Made by a program: the position numbers and the translations under genes
In this document: piece after piece, positions 60,963-64,000 of the stretch
Layout: every line of letters begins with the position of its first letter
Position numbering within the stretch: position 1 is the stretch's first letter
Source of the DNA: Roseimaritima sediminicola
Lineage (GTDB): Bacteria; Planctomycetota; Planctomycetia; Pirellulales; Pirellulaceae
Assembly (NCBI RefSeq): GCF_009618275.1
Contig: NZ_WIAD01000005.1
Location: 1 to 64,000, forward strand
Length of the DNA: 64,000 bases
Direction: 5' to 3'
Notes under the pieces: generated by a model
The model's input: the letters and a program-made list of their open reading frames with translations, nothing else
What the model was told of the DNA's origin: nothing
The model's database searches: none

Positions 60963-61697
60963 TCAGTGGCGATGGGTCCAGGCCGCGGTCGCGTAACGCT
61001 GCCGGGCCAGGTCGCCGGTCAGCCGCTCGGGAATCGTTTCCAGCGGTGCTTCGGCGGCGAACACGCGGGCCAGTTCCTCGGCCAAGCGTTCTGGGCAGGC
61101 CGGTAGATTGGTGATGAACTGGCGGTGCGAGCGGCCCTGGCGGTAATCGGGTTGCCGCGGCGCGGTGGCCAGACAGCCCGCCACCAGGTCCAGGTCCGCA
61201 TCCAGTAGCAGCGTGCCGTGATACAGCGAATGGTTTCGAGCCATCCGCAGGCTGTTGCCCGAGAACTTGCAATCGTCCAGCGTCAGGTCGCAGGTACCTT
61301 GAAACCGCAGCCGCTCCGCCGCGATCTCCGGCAGGCTTCGCTGCACCGCCAGCAGCACTCGCTGCATGACATAGGGGTGCACGTTATCGAGTTTGCGGAG
61401 CTGGGGTTGGGCGCGCAGATCGATCACCAGGCTGTACATCAAACACGTCGGCCCACCCACCACGCTCGCTCCGCCGCTGCAGCGTCGCAGCACCGGGATG
61501 CCGTGTTGTTGGCAGAACGTCAGGTCGACTTCATCGGCGATGCGCGAGCCGCGTCCCAGAATGACCGTGGGCGTCCGGAACTGCCACAGCCGCAGCACGG
61601 GCGGACCCTCATCGGCTTCGGCCGTCATCAATAAAGCCTCGTCCAGGGCCAGGTTCTCGGCCGGTTTCTCCAGGGTGTGACGCAACAGGTGAGGCAT
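60963..61697 (-). CDS. lipoate-protein ligase/octanoyltransferase family protein
   Basis: This 244-residue member of the BPL/LplA/LipB fold has LALDEALLM at the start, LRLWQFRTPTVILGRGS, and PVLRRCSGGASVVGGPTCLM with the RR-x-SGG lipoyl-AMP loop. KFSGNSLRMARNHSLYHGTL supplies the conserved lysine. It could ligate free lipoate or transfer octanoyl groups; the two cannot be separated from the sequence. lipA, the sulfur-inserting enzyme, is elsewhere in this window (26784), so the two may act in series. Confidence 0.85.
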   Translation of the reverse strand: MPHLLRHTLEKPAENLALDEALLMTAEADEGPPVLRLWQFRTPTVILGRGSRIADEVDLTFCQQHGIPVLRRCSGGASVVGGPTCLMYSLVIDLRAQPQLRKLDNVHPYVMQRVLLAVQRSLPEIAAERLRFQGTCDLTLDDCKFSGNSLRMARNHSLYHGTLLLDADLDLVAGCLATAPRQPDYRQGRSHRQFITNLPACPERLAEELARVFAAEAPLETIPERLTGDLARQRYATAAWTHRH

Positions 61698-62045
61698 AAG
61701 GACGGGGGAGGGCAGGGGCAGTGGGTGTTGTGGAAAGGCAACGGTTGTAGCGTCGATTAAACAGGGCCGGGAAGATGGGGCAAGCTTGCCGGGGGTGGGC
61801 TTGCGAAAGTGCCGTTTTTACTAGGTTTTTTTCAATTTTCCCTAAGCGCTTGAAGCTACATTAGTTGGAGAGCGGTACGGGGTATGCATGGATTTGCATA
61901 AGTGTCGCCGGGTAACCAAACTTAGTAGGTACCGCGGCGTTTGCAGACCACGGCCCGGAAAGCGGAAACGGATCGGAGGCGGACCGGCGGGACCCGTGGC
62001 GGACGGATTAGAAATCGAATGCGAGAATACACAGTGAGACAATCC
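61698..62045. promoter_or_regulatory. 348-bp divergent intergenic region with candidate -10 TACATT
   Basis: A GAAGCTACATTAG at 61857-61862 matches the -10 pattern and would give a leader of about 180 nt before the gene at 62046. A run of T residues (61826-61832) and AAGCTTGCCGGGGGTGGGCT precede it. No further gene or repeat is recognised. Confidence 0.3.
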
Positions 62046-63716
62046 ATGGAATATCGATCTCTGCGAGTGTTGCCGTTGGCTGTGGCGTCCGTGATCGCGG
62101 CCGGTACCTCCAGCGGTCACGCTAACGCTCAAGACGCCTGTTGTTTTCAGCCGGCTTATAACCTGCAGTGCGAAACCGTGCTCGAGCCGCAGACGGTGGC
62201 TCGGTATCGCCTGGAGTATCAAACGCAGTACGAGGAACAGGAAGTGGTCAGTTATCGACCGGTCCTGAAAAAACGCACCGAGCAGCGAACGCACCGCGTC
62301 GCCAAACCGATCACCAAAACCACCTACCGCGAAGAACGTTACTACGTCCAGCGGCCGGTTCTGGAAACCAGTTATCGCGACGAAACGGTTACACAGACGC
62401 GCTATGTGACCGAGACGGCCGAGCGTGAAGAGCAGGTCACCAGTTACCGGCCCGTCACCGAGACGCAGTATCGCGAAGAACAGTACAGTGTCCAGCGGCC
62501 CGTGGTCGAAACCCAGTACCGCGACCAACAGTACATGGTCCAGCGTCCGGTCACCGAGACCCAGTATCAAACCCAGCAGGTCACCGCCCTGCGGCCCGTA
62601 ACAACGTATCGTCCGCAGGTCGTCGACCAGGGCGGCTACGTCCAGCAGCAGGTCGTCCAACCCGGGGCCTTGCAGTACGGCGTTGGGTACCAGCCCGACG
62701 TTTATCGTCCCGGTCCGTTCGGTTTGTTTGCGCGGCGCGTCGCCGGCGGGCCCGTCCTGGTGCCGCAGGTCACCCCGCCCACGGTGCAGACCCAGTTGGC
62801 GTACCGGCCCAATTACGTGACCCAGCAGGTCGCGGAAACCTCCTACGTGCCGCAGACCATCCAGCAACAGGTGCCCGTACAGGTCCAGCGGATGCAGACC
62901 GAGATGGTCACGCAAAAGGTTCCCGTGCAGGTCCAGCGGATGGAAACCGAAGTGCTGACCCGCAAGGTGCCCGTCGAAGTGACTCGCTACCAACCGGTCA
63001 CCGAGGTCCGCAAGATTCCCTATCAGGTTCAAAAGCCCGTCACCGAAACGCTGACCCGCAAGGTTCCCGAGCAAAAGTATCGCTGGGTCACCGAAGAGAA
63101 AGTCCGCAAGGTTCCCGTGACGACGCAAGAAACCGTTTACGAGACCTCCACGCAGAACGTCGAGGTGCCGTACTACGAGTACGAGCGGGTGGTGAAGAAG
63201 GTCCAGGTGCCCAAGCAGGTTCCGGTATGGGTGCGTGTCGAAGAGCAGCGGATGGTGCCCAAGCAGGTCGTCCAGCGGATCCCGTTTGGTTACAGCGATC
63301 CGTTTGCCGCTCCGATCATGCAGGGTCACTCGTCCTTCGGCGACAGCATCGTCCAGCCACCGGCCACGACCGAATCGTTCAAGCCCGAGACTCAGCTGAA
63401 GTCGGTCGACATCGGTTCGGCCGATGAACAGGATTCGGATCAGCAGGACGACGGCAACGACGCCATCTTCGATGCCCCGGCCGAGGAGCCCAGCGAGTCG
63501 GCAGACAGTGCCGTCAGCGAAGTTACCGAGGACGCGGGCGAGGCATCGCTGCAGGGTCCGGATAACGGTGCCGGTGAGGACCAGCCCAGTGGCAACGGGG
63601 GCGACAGCGCTTCGCCCAGCGACCTGGACGACTTGGAAGCTCCTTCGTTGAATTCTCCGGCCGTGCACCGGATCCGCATCCTCCGCCCCACCAATCGCCA
63701 ACCCCGCGAAGCCTAA
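62046..63716 (+). CDS. secreted repeat-rich protein (YxPVxETQYR-type repeats)
   Basis: This 556-residue exported protein has a signal peptide (RVLPLAVASVIAAGTSSGHA, cleaved near ANAQ). Residues ~40-185 consist of degenerate ~22-residue repeats such as VTETQYREEQYSVQRPV. A second set at about 260-400 follows (VPVQVQRMQTEMVTQK, VPVEVTRYQPVTEVRK), rich in Val/Thr/Tyr/Arg/Gln and probably forming regular beta strands. The C-terminal third is acidic (Asp/Glu/Ser). Tyr-Thr-Val-rich wall proteins are known from Rhodopirellula, and this may be a structural envelope protein of similar style. The family was not identified. ATG 62046 was chosen since the signal peptide starts there. Confidence 0.75.
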   Translation: MEYRSLRVLPLAVASVIAAGTSSGHANAQDACCFQPAYNLQCETVLEPQTVARYRLEYQTQYEEQEVVSYRPVLKKRTEQRTHRVAKPITKTTYREERYYVQRPVLETSYRDETVTQTRYVTETAEREEQVTSYRPVTETQYREEQYSVQRPVVETQYRDQQYMVQRPVTETQYQTQQVTALRPVTTYRPQVVDQGGYVQQQVVQPGALQYGVGYQPDVYRPGPFGLFARRVAGGPVLVPQVTPPTVQTQLAYRPNYVTQQVAETSYVPQTIQQQVPVQVQRMQTEMVTQKVPVQVQRMETEVLTRKVPVEVTRYQPVTEVRKIPYQVQKPVTETLTRKVPEQKYRWVTEEKVRKVPVTTQETVYETSTQNVEVPYYEYERVVKKVQVPKQVPVWVRVEEQRMVPKQVVQRIPFGYSDPFAAPIMQGHSSFGDSIVQPPATTESFKPETQLKSVDIGSADEQDSDQQDDGNDAIFDAPAEEPSESADSAVSEVTEDAGEASLQGPDNGAGEDQPSGNGGDSASPSDLDDLEAPSLNSPAVHRIRILRPTNRQPREA

Positions 63717-63730
63717 CCCGCACCAAACAC

Positions 63731-63975
63731 GTAGCCGAACTCGCCAGAGTTTGGGACAACAGTGGCATAGGCTTCCAGCCTGTGAATCGCGGCACCCCCG
63801 TAGCCGAACTCGCCAGAGTTTGGGACAACAGTGGCATAGGCTTCCAGCCTGTGAGTCGCGGCACCCCCGTAGCCGAACTCGCCAGAGTTTGGGACAACAG
63901 TGGCATAGGCTTCCAGCCTGTGAATCGCGGCACCCCCGTAGCCGAACTCGCCAGAGTTTGGGCGCGCGGGCGCTG
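63731..63975. repeat. 69-bp tandem repeat, 3.5 units
   Basis: Units start at 63731, 63800, 63869 and 63938. Each joins the CGTAGCCGAACTCGCCAGAG repeat to the TGGCATAGGCTTCCAGCCTG repeat and ends TCGCGGCACCCC. Since 69 is a multiple of three, the array stays open in a frame reading GFQPVNRGTPVAELARVW. It is a fusion of two dispersed families. The unit continues towards the window edge. Confidence 0.85.
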
Positions 63976-64000
63976 AGCAGAATGTTTGACCACTAATCTC

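Noticed and set aside
61842-63701. 619-residue minus-strand frame with Leu/Gly-rich repeats
   Set aside because: Mirror of the repeat-rich secreted protein on the plus strand. The regularity reflects the sense-strand repeats.
63731-63975. CRISPR-like array
   Set aside because: Units are contiguous with no unique spacers, so this is a tandem repeat.

Overview
The window looks like a chromosomal segment of a planctomycete, most likely of the Pirellulaceae (Rhodopirellula/Roseimaritima type). Evidence: high GC, a BBP7-type outer-membrane barrel, a DUF1570-type peptidase, a secreted sulfatase, a 2010-residue alpha-2-macroglobulin, large PQQ-like propeller proteins, very few operons, and intergenic regions packed with dispersed palindromic repeats. 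An LptD-like protein argues for an LPS-type outer membrane. No rRNA, tRNA, CRISPR array or phage was seen. All family calls come from reading motifs; no database search was run.

Layout. 1-3.2 kb: the tail of an unknown gene, a DUF1570-type metallopeptidase and a secreted protein, then a 118-bp MITE-like insertion. 3.2-5.3 kb (minus): mcsA-mcsB (protein arginine kinase and its activator) and rpsT. 5.4-8.2 kb (plus): a CobA-HemD fusion and a YpdA-like flavoprotein. 8.3-11.3 kb (minus): pyrH-frr and a zinc-ribbon membrane protein. 11.3-12.5 kb: gene-free tandem repeats. 12.5-17.2 kb (minus): an OleD-like reductase, then a compact ketosynthase-ACP-CrtI-like oxidoreductase operon. 17.2-27.7 kb (minus): an FHA-cyclase, an HI0933-family flavoprotein, a PQQ propeller, a membrane MutS-like ATPase with a polytopic partner, and lipA. 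27.9-30.6 kb (plus): smpB overlapping an ABC ATPase/permease pair. 30.8-33.9 kb (minus): a small anchored protein and an RND/MMPL transporter. 34.1-43.6 kb (plus): a glycosyltransferase-like membrane protein, an AT-richer orphan, the LptD-like protein, a DgkA-like kinase, a sulfatase and a small membrane protein. 43.6-52.2 kb (minus): a ParE-type toxin-antitoxin pair, the alpha-2-macroglobulin and a BBP7 barrel with a clear terminator. 52.4-64 kb: a short SecA paralogue, a 1694-residue propeller protein, a Coa1-like protein, a cyclophilin, a lipoate ligase (minus), and a secreted repeat-rich protein.

How the genes relate. Envelope biology dominates (LptD, BBP7, DgkA, MMPL, A2M, SecA-like, YxPV-repeat protein). 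Lipid or secondary metabolism is represented by the KAS-ACP-oxidoreductase operon. Cofactor genes (cobA-hemD, lipA, a lipoate ligase) are scattered. The most unusual layer is the repeat ecology: TIR-bounded elements of about 310 bp next to heptanucleotide arrays, a MITE inserted into another repeat with a 4-bp target duplication, and repeats that supply the stop codons or tails of four genes. A shared -10-like motif, GGNTANAAT, lies upstream of many genes and helps choose starts.
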